A program made the position numbers and the translations under genes. Of a stretch of 64,000 bases of DNA, positions 36,101-46,112 are shown piece after piece (position 1 is the stretch's first letter; each line of letters begins with the position of its first letter). Location: the NCBI RefSeq assembly GCF_050003625.1, contig NC_134397.1, positions 193,833,063 through 193,897,062 of the forward strand, read 5' to 3'. This stretch comes from Haematobia irritans. Lineage: Eukaryota > Arthropoda > Insecta > Diptera > Muscidae. The notes beneath the pieces are model-generated. The model was not told where the DNA came from. It searched no databases and worked only from the letters and a program-made list of their open reading frames with translations.

Positions 36101-38360
36101 ATTTCGTCGAAATTTTTTTATAGAAATACAATTTCGACGAAATTTTTATAGAAATAAAATTTCGACGAAATTTTTTATAGAAATACAATTTCGCCGAAAT
36201 TTTTTTATAGAAATATAATTTCGACGAAATTTTCTATAGGAATACAATATCGCCGAAATTTTCTATAGATTTTTTTTTTATTTAGACAAATTTATATAGA
36301 AATAAAATTTTGTAAACATTTTTTTTTCGGAGAAATTTTCTATAGAAATACAATTTCGACGAAGTTTTCTATAGAAATACAATTTCGACGAAATTTTCTA
36401 TAGAAATACAATTTCGACGAAATTTTCAATAGAAATAAAATTTCGACGAAATTTTTTTGTAGAAATAAAATTTCGATGAAATTATTTAAAATATAAAATT
36501 TTGACAAAATTTTCTATAGAAATGAAATTTCTACTAAATTTTTATTGAAATAAAATTTCGACGAAATTTTCTATAGAAATACAATTTTGACGAAATTTTC
36601 TATAGAAATTAAATTTCTACGAAATTTTCTATAGATATACAATTTTGACGAACTTTTCTATGGAAATAAAATTTCGACGAAATTTTTATAGAAATTACGA
36701 AATTTTTATAGAAATAAAATGTCGACAAAATTTTATATATTTAGACAAATTTTATATAGAAATAAAAAAAATGTAAACATTTTATTTTCGGCGAAATTTT
36801 CTATAGAAATACGATTTCGACGAAATTTTCAATAGAAATAAAATTTCGACGAATTTTTTTATAGGAATAAAATTTCGACGAAATTTTCTATAGATATGAA
36901 ATTTTGACATAATTTTCTATAGAAATACAATTTCGCCGAAATTTTTATATATTATATATTTAGACAAATTTTATATAGAAATAAAATGTCGACTAAATTT
37001 TTTATAGAAATAAAATGTCGACGAAATTTTCTATAGAACTAAAATTTCAACGAAATTTTCTATAGAAATACAATTTCGACGAAATTTTCTATAGAAATAC
37101 AATTTCGACGAAATTTTCTATAGAAATACAATTTCGACGAAATTTTTTATAGAAATACAATTTCGACGAAATTTTTATAGAAATAAAATTTCGACGAAAT
37201 TTTTTATAGAAATACAATTTCGCCGAAATTTTTTTATAGAAATAAAATTTCGACGAAATTTTCTATAGAAATACAATTTCGACGAAGTTTTCTATAGAAA
37301 TACAATTTCGACGAAATTTTCTATAGAAATACAATTTCGACGAAATTTTTTTTGTAGAAATAAAATTTCGACGAAATTTTTTTTGTAGAAATAAAATTTC
37401 GACGAAATTATTTAAAATATAAAATTTTGACAAAATTTTCTATAGAAATGAAATTTCTACTAAATTTTTATTGAAATAAAATTTCGACGAAATTTTCTAT
37501 AGAAATACAATTTTGACGAAATTTTCTATAGAAATTAAATTTCTACGAAATTTTCTATAGATATACAATTTTGACGAACTTTTCTATGGAAATAAAATTT
37601 CGACGAAATTTTTATAGAAATTACGAAATTTTTATAGAAATAAAATTTCGACAAAATTTTATATATTTAGACAAATTTTATATAGAAATAAAATTTTGTA
37701 AACATTTTATTTTCGGCGAAATTTTCTATAGAAATACGATTTCGACGAAATTTTCGATAGAAATAAAATTTCGACGAATTTTTTTATAGAAATAAAATTT
37801 CGACGAAATTTTCTATAGATATGAAATTTTGAGATAATTTTCTATAGGAATAAAATTTCGACGAAATTTTCTATAGAAATTTTATATATTTAGACAAATT
37901 TATATAGAAATAAAATTTTGTAAACATTTTTTTTTCGGCGAAATTTCGACGAAATTTTCTATAGAAATTTTATATATTTAGACAAATTTATATAGAAATA
38001 AAATTTTGTAAACATTTTTTTTCGACGAAATTTTCTATAGAAATACAATTTGGACGAAATTTTCAATAGAAATAAAATTTCGACGAAATTTTTTATTGAA
38101 ATAAAATTTCGACGAAATTTTCTATAGATATAAAATTTTGACAAAATTTTCTATAGAAATGAAATTTCTACTAAATTTTTATAGAAATAAAATTTCGACG
38201 ATATTTTCTATAGAAATACAATTTCGACGAAATCTTCTATAGAAATACCATTCGACGAAATTTTCTATAGAAATGAAATTTCGAGGAAATTTTTATAGAA
38301 ATAAAATTTCGACGAAATTTTTTAGGAAGAAAATTTCGACGAAATTTTTTATAGAAATAC
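33170..38360. repeat. 29-bp array, CpG-bearing variant with higher-order repeats, ~5.2 kb
   Basis: The unit here is the TTTCTATAGAAATACAATTT type with a central CGACG instead of GAC, so most units carry two CpGs. A marker block 'atatatttagacaaatt' plus 'attttgtaaacatttt' recurs through the array (for example near 33806, 34430, 34850, 35070, 35600, 36290, 36745, 37665, 37870). Long segments are duplicated: 'acgttatttttatagaagta' at 33581 and 35372 (1791 bp apart), and 'gaaattatttaaaatataaa' at 34601, 36478 and 37404 (1877 and 926 bp apart). Confidence 0.93.
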
Positions 38361-38364
38361 AATT

Positions 38365-38552
38365 TGTTGTTGTTTTTTGATTTCAGCTTAAAACCATGCA
38401 TTGGATAAACTACAAGTGTAGCTTAACCAACAGAGGAAAAGAATGTTTGTCAAATTTATTTGGGCAAAGTCCTATAGACTGCAAGATGGTTGGATGGACG
38501 CACGTTTCGGAATTACCACATTCCTCATCAGCTTCATCTACTTGCAGCAAAA
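38365..38552 (-). mobile_element. hammerhead-bearing element, degraded partial unit (copy A)
   Basis: About 190 bp matching the first half of the 430-bp unit at 40.68 kb ('ctacaagtgtagcttaacca', 'aaatttatttgggcaaag', 'ctgcaagatggttggatg'). Embedded in the 29-bp array. Its 3' end on the minus strand is A-rich (caaaaaacaacaa). Confidence 0.85.
38479..38547 (-). ncRNA. hammerhead ribozyme, type I, degraded copy
   Basis: The minus strand keeps CTGATGAG, stem II (GGAAT/ATTCC) and GAAA, and the outer stem I helix CTGCAAG/CTTGCAG. The inner stem I strand reads GAAG instead of GGATG, so it no longer pairs well with CATCC. Stem III is CG/CG and the triplet is GTC. Probably weak or inactive. Confidence 0.7.
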
Positions 38553-38556
38553 CGAC

Positions 38557-40680
38557 AAAAATTTTATATATTTAGACAAATTTTATTTAGAAATAAAATT
38601 TCGACGAAATTTCAATAGAAATACAATTTTGACGAAATTTTCAATAGAAATAAAATTTCGACGAATTTTTTTTATAGAAATAAAATTTCGTCGAAATTTT
38701 CTATAGATATAAAATTTTGACAACATTTTCTATAGAAATGAAATTTCTACTAATTTTTTATAGAAATAAAATTTCGACGAAATTTTTTATAGAAATAAAA
38801 TTTCGGCGAAATTTTATATATTTAGACAAAATTTTATATAGAAATAAAATTTTGATGAAATTTTTTATAGAAATAAAATTTGGATTTTCTACAGAAATAA
38901 AATTTCAACGAGATTTTCTATGTAAATAAAAATTCGACGAAAATTTTTGCGGAAGTAAAATTTCGACGAAATATTCTATAAAAATAAAGCTTGGAAAAAA
39001 TTTCCCTTAGAAATAAATTTTTTATGAAAGCGTCTGCAGAAGTAAAATTGTGACGCAATTTTCTACAGAAATAAAGTTTGGACGAAATTTTCTATGGAAA
39101 TAAAATTTTGAATAATATTTCTTTACAAAAAATATTTCGGAGAAATTTTCCTTACTGATAATATTCCTTACAGAAATAAAATTTCGATGGAAGAGAAAAA
39201 AATTTGAAAAAATTAACTTGGAAAAAATCCTATCTGGGAATTTTTCTTTATCTATAAAAATTTTGTATAAATATTCTATAGAAATACTATTTTAAAAATA
39301 ATTTGGACAACATTTTTCCCTGAAACAAAATTTTGGAGAAATTTTCCTTAGAAATAAATTTCTTATAGAAATAAAATTTGGACAACATTTTCTATCTAAA
39401 TAAAACTTGGAAGTAGTTTTCACTAAATAAAATTTCCGATGGATTTAAAATTTTGATCAAATTGTACAGAAAACATTGCTTATAAATTTTCTTTTGAAAT
39501 AAAATTGGGAACAAGTTTTCCTTTAAACATTGTGTAGCAATATATAAAATTTTGATGAAAATTTCTATAAATAAAAATTTCGAAGAAATTTACTATCGAA
39601 ATAAAAACCCTTAGAAATAACAATTCGACGAAGTTTTCTATAAAAAAAACTATCTTTACAAATTAAAATTTCTATAAAAAGAAAATTTCGGAGAAATAGA
39701 ATTTCGATAAAGAACAAGAAATTTTACTTAAAAATAAAATTATTATGAAATTTTCTACAGAAATGAAATTTCAAAAAAAAAAGTTTGCTTAGAAGAAAAA
39801 AAAATTGGTGAATACAAATACAATTTCGATAAAATTTTCTGTCGAAATAAAACTTGGAAGACATTTTTACTGGAAGGAAAATTTCGACTAAATTTTCTAG
39901 AAAAACATAATTTCGAAGAAATTTTCTATAGAAAATTTTCTGTCTTAATAAAACTTGGAGGACATTTTCACTAGAAACAAAAATTTTGACGAAATTTTCT
40001 AGGGAAATAAAATTTCGAAGAAATTTTCTATAGAAATAAAATTTTCAAGAAATTTTTTGTAGAAATAATATTCTGACGAATTTACTTGGAAAAAAATGTT
40101 TATACCAATAAATTGTTTATGCAATTTCCTATAGGAATAAAATTTCGACGAAATTTTCTATAGAAATAAAACATTAAAGAAATTTTGCGTTAAAATAACA
40201 TTTTAATGAAATTTCTTCCAGAAATAGTTAATGAATTTTTTTTTGGAAATAATATTTCAATGAAGTTTTCTTGGAAGTAAAATTTCTTGGAATTTCCTAT
40301 AGAAATAAAATTTGTATGAAATTTTCCTTAGAAATAAAAAAAATTTATAGAAATAAAATTTAGACTAAATAACTTAAACATTTTTTTCCAAAAGAAAATG
40401 AAATTTCCTATAAAAATAAAATATCGACAAAATTTTCTAAAAAAAAAATACCGTAATTTTCGGTACAAATAAAATGTTGATGAAATTTCATCTAGAAATA
40501 AGATTTGGATGAAAATTTCCTTAGGAATAAAAATTTCGTTGAAATTTCCTATAGAAATTAAATTTCGACGACTTTTGTATAGAAAAATATTTCGACAAAA
40601 TTATCTATAGAAAAAAATTTCGAGGAAATTTTTTAAAATATTATTCTTGGAAATAATATCTCAATGAAGTTTTTTGGAAA
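38557..40680. repeat. 29-bp array, decaying part
   Basis: Units with CGACG or GAC centres become progressively irregular towards the right (indels, 'ccttagaaataaa' forms). Still recognisable by the recurring 'agaaataaaattt' and 'gaaattttcta' blocks. No gene. Confidence 0.85.
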
Positions 40681-40833
40681 TTCGTTTTGTTTGTTATTGT
40701 TGGCTTCTCCTCAATCGTTATTGTTGTTTTTTTTATCTCAGCTTAAAGCCATGCATTGACTAAACTACAAGTGTAGCTTAACCAACAGAGGAAAAGTATG
40801 CTTGTCAAATTTATTTGGGCAAAGCCCTATAGA

Positions 40834-40902
40834 CTGCAAGATGGTTGGATGTACAGCTGTTTCGGAATTACCACATTCCTCATCAGCATCCTCTACTTGC
40901 AG
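40834..40902 (-). ncRNA. hammerhead ribozyme, type I (copy B1)
   Basis: A self-cleaving RNA. Minus-strand order: outer stem I CTGCAAG, internal loop TAGA, inner stem I GGATG, core CTGATGA, stem II GGAAT-gtggta-ATTCC, core GAAA, stem III CAGCTG (self-complementary), cleavage triplet GTA, inner stem I CATCC, internal loop AACCAT, outer stem I CTTGCAG. All conserved core nucleotides are present. Stem III has no loop, so folding should need a dimer in which the two CAGCTG sequences pair. Confidence 0.9.
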
Positions 40903-41263
40903 CAAAACTATCAACCAATTATCAGAATAAATTCGGGTAATTCACTCAACCCAACGTGAACTACACTTGAACCTCCCGAAAAAGGGTTTGATAGTCGGCT
41001 ACTGCCTAAACAAATTTGCCAGCATATCTCTTTTCCTTTGCCAAACTCAAATCATCGATTTGTATGTATTTGGCTGGGTTTGTTTTTGAGCGTGCCTCCT
41101 CTATCCTCATTCGTTTTGTTTGTTATTGTTGGCTTCTCCTCAATCGTTATTGTTGTTTTTTTTTATCTCAGCTTAAAGCCACGCATTGACTAAACTACAA
41201 GTGTAGCTTAACCAACAGAGGAAAAGTATGCTTGTCAAATTTATTTGGGCAAAGCCCTATAGA

Positions 41264-41332
41264 CTGCAAGATGGTTGGATGTACAGCTGTTTCGGAATTA
41301 CCACATTCCTCATCAGCATCCTCTACTTGCAG
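41264..41332 (-). ncRNA. hammerhead ribozyme, type I (copy B2)
   Basis: Identical in all core and stem positions to the copy 430 bp away. It lies at the 5' edge of the element: only 'tttt' separates its outer stem from the flanking array. Predicted cleavage between 41282 and 41281 on the minus strand. Confidence 0.9.
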
Positions 41333-41336
41333 CAAA

Positions 41337-41665
41337 ATTTTTTTTTGGAATTTCCTATAGAAATAAAATTTGTATGAAATTTTCCTTAGAAAGAAAAACG
41401 AAATTTTTACTGAAATAAAATTTAGTCTAAAGAACTTAAAAAAAAATTGTCTATACCAATTAAGTGTTTATGCAATTTTCTATAAAAATAAAATATCGAC
41501 AAAATTTTCTATAGAAACAAAAAATTTCCAGAAATTTTCGGTACAAATAAAATGTTGATGAAATTTCATCTAGAAATAAGATTTGGATCAAAATTTCCTT
41601 AGGAATAAAAATTTCGTAAACATTTTCTATAGAAATAAAACTTATAAGAATTTTTGCTTGGTAAT
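41337..41665. repeat. 29-bp array remnant
   Basis: Decayed units ('cctatagaaataaaatt', 'tttctatagaaac') continuing the array at 38.6-40.7 kb. 'ttggaatttcctatagaaat' at 41344 and 40288, and the following 'ttgtatgaaattttcctta', indicate that this stretch duplicates part of 40.28-40.6 kb. Confidence 0.8.
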
Positions 41666-42862
41666 AAATTTAGTTAAACATCTCATATTTTCCATTTTGG
41701 GAAATGGTGTTCAGCCTTTTGGTGCCTTGTTTTTGTAAATTTGGCTCTTTACAATTTACTTCTTCTGCAGCCAGAATTCGAAACGAAAAATTAACCTTTT
41801 TTGTGGACTTCTCCCATATTTTTCGCAAGGTCTCTAGTTTATGATGGTTAATTTGCCATGAACGCCTTTTTAGTCATTCAGACTAAATTCAGTGGTAATG
41901 TTTTTTTTCGAACATTTGTTTTTGTCGCTGTCGGCAAAAACTGAGGAAACAGCTCGTAAATTGTAATAAATTCTGATGTTACATGAAACTGGTAGCACAA
42001 ATATCAGTTCTTTCCGAACTCACAAGAAGTAGTAACAAAAGAAAAAAAATACCAGCCACAATATAGGAAAATAGATAATGGACCGATTTTCTTCTTAAAA
42101 CATATTTTCATACCACTTAGTGATGCCTCTCATATGATTGTTTGTGTGGGTGTATGATGGGTGTGTGTGTGTGTGTACGAGAGAGGTTATTTGCCAGAGT
42201 CTACCACCTACAAGATTACAATAACAATAGCCAGGTTCAACGTCAATTCAGTGTTGCCATCACTTGTACACAATCAATTTTAATAAATATGAATAGGATA
42301 CATTTTGATTCTCGTAAAGGGCTATTGTAAAACTTACGAGAATTCGTATTTTTGCGTGTGGAAACGGATACGAAAAACATGAAAGGAATGGGATTGGATT
42401 TTGGTTTTTGGAAAGTAAATCGCGCAGTTCTAACAAAAACCGTTTGGATATTGTGTACGATAGTCGACGGCTACCATCAAAACTTGGTTTGACGAGTTTT
42501 AATGTGGTCAATCAGTGCCTTTTTATGCGATGAGGCTACCCTAGAGGATACAGTCCTAAAAATTCATTGTCTCGTTTTAGCAGACCGGTGATCAAAGGAG
42601 CGAGAGATCGATGAAACATTGTAATAAATTTCGAAAATTCTATAACCACTACGCCCGAGAAAACAACGTTTTTTTTTGACAAATGATCCGTGTTTCCCGT
42701 AAAAAATAACTATATGTTCTTGAAATAGGTTTCAGATGATCATATTTCTTCTCTGCGTTCATATAGGGAATCTGAGGGAGATGACAGTCGGAGGTATATG
42801 GATCAGCAAGTAAATTTCGTAGTCCAACGAGCTAAAATCATTGAACTTGCACCGAGTAGGTG
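41666..42862. other. low-repeat DNA
   Basis: Contains a short (GT)n tract near 42160-42176 and no supported gene, RNA or repeat. The 83-aa minus-strand ORF at 42260-42511 has no recognisable motif. Confidence 0.4.
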
Positions 42863-43760
42863 AAACCACGATTGCCACCCGAATAATCTACCAACATTTG
42901 TAGAAAATTTTACCAAAAAACTACCAAACAAAAAACTTTTTTTTGCAAAATTTTGTTACTATAGAAAATTTTGTCACAATTTTATTTCCATAGAAAACGT
43001 TGTCAAAATTTTATTTCTATACACAATTTTGTCAAAATTTTACTTCTATAGAAAATTTTGTTAAAATTTTACTTCTATAGAAAATGTGGTCAAAATTTTA
43101 TTTCTAGAGAAAATTTTGTCAACATTTTACTTCTATAGAAAATGTTGTCAAAATTTTATTTATATACAAAATTCTGTTATCATTTTATTTCTATACAAAA
43201 TTTTGTCAAAATTTTATTTTTATAGAAAATTTTGTCAAAATTTTATTTGTATAGAAAATTTTGTCAAAATGTTATTTCTATAGAAAATTTTGTCACAATT
43301 TTATTCCATTGAAAATGTTGTCAAAATTTTATTTGTATAGAAAATTTTGTCAAAATGTTATTTCTATAGAAAATTTTGTCACAATTTTATTCCATTGAAA
43401 ATGTTGTCAAAATTTTATTTCTATAGAAAATTTTGTCAAAATTTTATTTAAAAAAAAAAATTTTGTCAAAATTTTATTTCTATAAAAAATTTTGTCAAAA
43501 TTTTATTTCTATAGAAAATTTTGCCAAAATTTTATTTCTATAGAAAATGTTGTCAAAATTTTATTTCTAAAGAAAATTTTGTCAAAATTTTATTTCTATA
43601 GAAAATTTTGTCAAAATTTTATTTCTATAGAAAATTTTGTCAAAATTTTATTTCTAGTTTTATTTATTTTCTATAGAAATAAGATTTTGTCAAAATTATA
43701 CTTCTATAGAAAATTTTGTCAAAATTATTTCTGTAGAAAATTTTGTCAACATTTTATTTA
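42863..43760. repeat. 29-bp array with terminal motif
   Basis: Starts 'accacgattgccacccgaat' and 'aatctaccaac', a diverged form of the array end motif, then 29-bp units in the TTTCTATAGAAAATTTTGTC orientation. Ends where the ribozyme element begins (43761). Confidence 0.9.
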
Positions 43761-43819
43761 TTCGTTTTGTTTGTTATTGTTGGCTTCTCTTCAATCGTTA
43801 TTGTTGTTTTTGATCTCAG

Positions 43820-44392
43820 CACAGAAAAAAATATCACCAAAATATTTCCAATTAAAAAGTTAATTGAAGTTGAAAATTTTTTCAATTAATAAATTAATTG
43901 ATACAATTAACTTTTTAATCATGATAGAAACATTAAGTTAATTAAGTCAATGATTGAAATTTTTAAAATGTTTAATTAAAAAATTAATTGATACAATTAA
44001 CTTTTTAATCAAATTCGGAAGACTAATTCAGTTAAAAAAAGTGATGATTTTTTTTTACTTTTTTAATTAAAAATGTATTTCAAACAATCATTTGTTAATC
44101 CAAATAAAAACTCTAAGCCAATCTAACTAAGTAATTAAAAATAGTTACCTTTTTTAATTAATAAATTAATTGCGTTTTGCAATCAACATCAATTAAATTT
44201 TTAATTGAATCAATTAAAAAATTAATTGAATTTTGCTGAAAAAATCAATTAATTTTTTAATCAAGAATTTTTTCTATGCCCAATTAAAACTGTGATTGAT
44301 ACTATCATTTTCGTGATTGAAGACATTTCAATTAAAAAATTAATTGGATCAATTAATTTGGTGATTGAATCAGAGAAAAAATTGTTTGTGTG
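43820..44392. mobile_element. AT-rich MITE, CACAG family (copy M3)
   Basis: The left end CACAGAAAAAAA and right end TTTGTGTG bound it. The empty site can be read from the other units (gatctcagcttaaagcc), which shows that 2 bp (AG) or 3 bp (AGC) were duplicated. The interior has the same 'aattaatttttt' blocks as M1. It postdates the ribozyme element it interrupts. Confidence 0.85.
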
Positions 44393-44486
44393 AGCTTAAA
44401 GCCATACATTGACTAAACTACAAGTGTAGCTTAACCAACAGAAGAAAAGTATGCTTGTCAAATTTATTTGGGCAAAGCCCTATAGA

Positions 44487-44555
44487 CTGCAAGATGGTTG
44501 GATGTACAGCTGTTTCGGAATTACCACATTCCTCATCAGCATCCTCTACTTGCAG
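44487..44555 (-). ncRNA. hammerhead ribozyme, type I (copy C1)
   Basis: Same core, stems and GTA triplet as copies B1/B2. Predicted cut between 44505 and 44504 on the minus strand. Confidence 0.9.
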
Positions 44556-44913
44556 CAAAACTATCAACCAATTATCAGAATAAATTCGGGTAATTCACTC
44601 AACCCAAAGTGAACTACACTTGAACCTCCCGAAAAAGGGTTTGATAATCGGCTACTGCCTAAACAAATTTGCCAGCATATCTCTTTTCCTTTGCCAAACT
44701 CAAACCATCGATTTGAATGTATTTGGCTGGGTTTGTTTTTGAGCGCGCTTCCTCTATCTTCATTCGTTTTGTTTGTTATTGTTGGCTTCTCTTCAATCGT
44801 TATTGTTGTTTTTGATCTCAGCTTAAAGCCATGCATTGACTAAACTACAAGTGTAGCTTAACCAACAGAGGAAAAGTATGCTTGTCAAATTTATTTGGGC
44901 AAAGCCCTATAGA

Positions 44914-44982
44914 CTGCAAGATGGTTGGATGTACAGCTGTTTCGGAATTACCACATTCCTCATCAGCATCCTCTACTTGCAG
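44914..44982 (-). ncRNA. hammerhead ribozyme, type I (copy C2)
   Basis: Same as C1. Predicted cut between 44932 and 44931. Together with C1 it would release a 427-nt monomer from a minus-strand transcript. Confidence 0.9.
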
Positions 44983-45168
44983 CAAAACTATCAACCAATT
45001 ATCAGAATAAATTCGGGTAATTCACTCAACCCAAAGTGAACTACACTTGAACCTCTATAGGGCTTTGCCCAAATAAATTTGACAAGCATACTTTTCCTCT
45101 GTTGGTTAAGCTACACTTGTAGTTTAGTCAATGCATGGCTTTAAGCTGAGATCAAAAACAACAATAAA

Positions 45169-46112
45169 AATTTTATTTATTTAGAAAATTTTGTCAAAAT
45201 TTAATTTCTATAAAAAATGTTGTCAAAATTTTATTTCTATAAAAATTTTTGTCAAAATTTTATTTCTATTCTTAATTAGTTTCTATAGAAATAAGATTTT
45301 GACAAAGTTTTATTTCTGTAGAAAATTTTGTCAAAATTTTATTTCCATAGAAAATTTTGTCAAAATTTTATTTCTAAAGAAAATTTTGTCAAAATTTTAT
45401 TTCTATAGAAAATTTTGTCAAAATTTTATTTCTATAGAAAGCTTTGTCAAAATTTTATTTCTATAGAAAATTTTGTCAAAATTTTATTTCCATAGAAAAT
45501 TTTGTCAAAATTTTTCTATAGAAAATTCTGTCAAAATTTTATTTCCATAGAGAATTTTGTCAAAATTTTATTTCTATAGAAAATTTTGTCAAAATTTTAT
45601 TTCCATAGAAAATTTTGTCAAAATTTTATTTCTAAAGAAGATTTTGTCAAAATTTTATTTCTATAGAAAATTTTGTCAAAATTTTATTTCTATAGAAAAT
45701 TTTGTCAACATTTTATTTCTATAGAAAATTTCATCAAAATTTTATTTCTATAGAAAATTCTGTCAAAATTTTATTTCCATAGAAAATTTTGTCAAAATTT
45801 TATTTCTATAGAAAATTTTGTCAAAATTTAATTTCTATAGAAAATTTTGTCAACATTTTATTTCTATAGAAAATTTTGTTAACATTTTATTTCTATAGAA
45901 AATTTTATTAAAATTTTATTTCTACAGTAAATTTTGTCAACATTTTATTTCTATAGAAAATTTCGTCAAAATTTTATTTCTATAGAAAATTTTGTAAAAA
46001 TTTTACCTTTATAGAAAATTTTTTCAACATTTTATTTCTATAGAAAATTTTGTCAACATTTTATTTCTATAGAAAATTTTGTCAACATTTTATTTCTATA
46101 GAAAATTTTGTC
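45169..46112. repeat. 29-bp array leading into a DINE-A tail
   Basis: About 32 units in the TTTCTATAGAAAATTTTGTC orientation. At 46112 it passes directly into 'aactgaattatatacg', the start of the family-A tail, as in the copies at 57-59 kb. One short block near 45283-45300 is inverted. Confidence 0.9.

Larger units (their letters stand above)
40681..41336 (-). mobile_element. retrozyme-like tandem element with two hammerheads (copy B)
   Basis: About 1.5 units of a 430-bp direct repeat: 'ttcgttttgtttgttattg' at 40681 and 41110, and ctgcaagatgg at 40834 and 41264. On the minus strand the copy begins at the first hammerhead (ttttgctgcaag), runs through one complete unit to the second hammerhead, and ends ~150 bp later in 'aacaaacaaaacgaa'. 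No protein is encoded. The two cleavage sites (41282/41281 and 40852/40851) bracket a 430-nt monomer. This architecture (tandem unit, type I hammerhead with very short stem III) is that of animal retrozymes and Penelope-like terminal repeats. The mobilising enzyme is not in the window. Confidence 0.85.
43761..45168 (-). mobile_element. retrozyme-like tandem element with two hammerheads (copy C), nested MITE and fold-back end
   Basis: Same unit as copy B: 'ttcgttttgtttg' at 43761 and 44763, ctgcaagatgg at 44487 and 44914 (427 bp apart). A 573-bp MITE at 43820-44392 splits the first unit. At the right edge the unit breaks at 'gaacctc' (about 45054), and an inverted 114-bp piece follows (45055-45168, 'ctatagggctttgcccaaat' to 'aaacaacaat'). 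The copy therefore has opposed ends. No protein coding. Confidence 0.85.

Noticed and set aside
43086..43863. Phe/Tyr/Ile/Lys-rich ORFs (…KFYFYRKFCQNFISIENF…) in all 29-bp arrays
   Set aside because: No frame of the unit contains a stop on that strand, so ORFs arise automatically. There is no start context or codon bias.
45055..45168. A sixth hammerhead in the inverted end of copy C
   Set aside because: The inverted piece begins just past the outer stem I strand and does not include the catalytic core.
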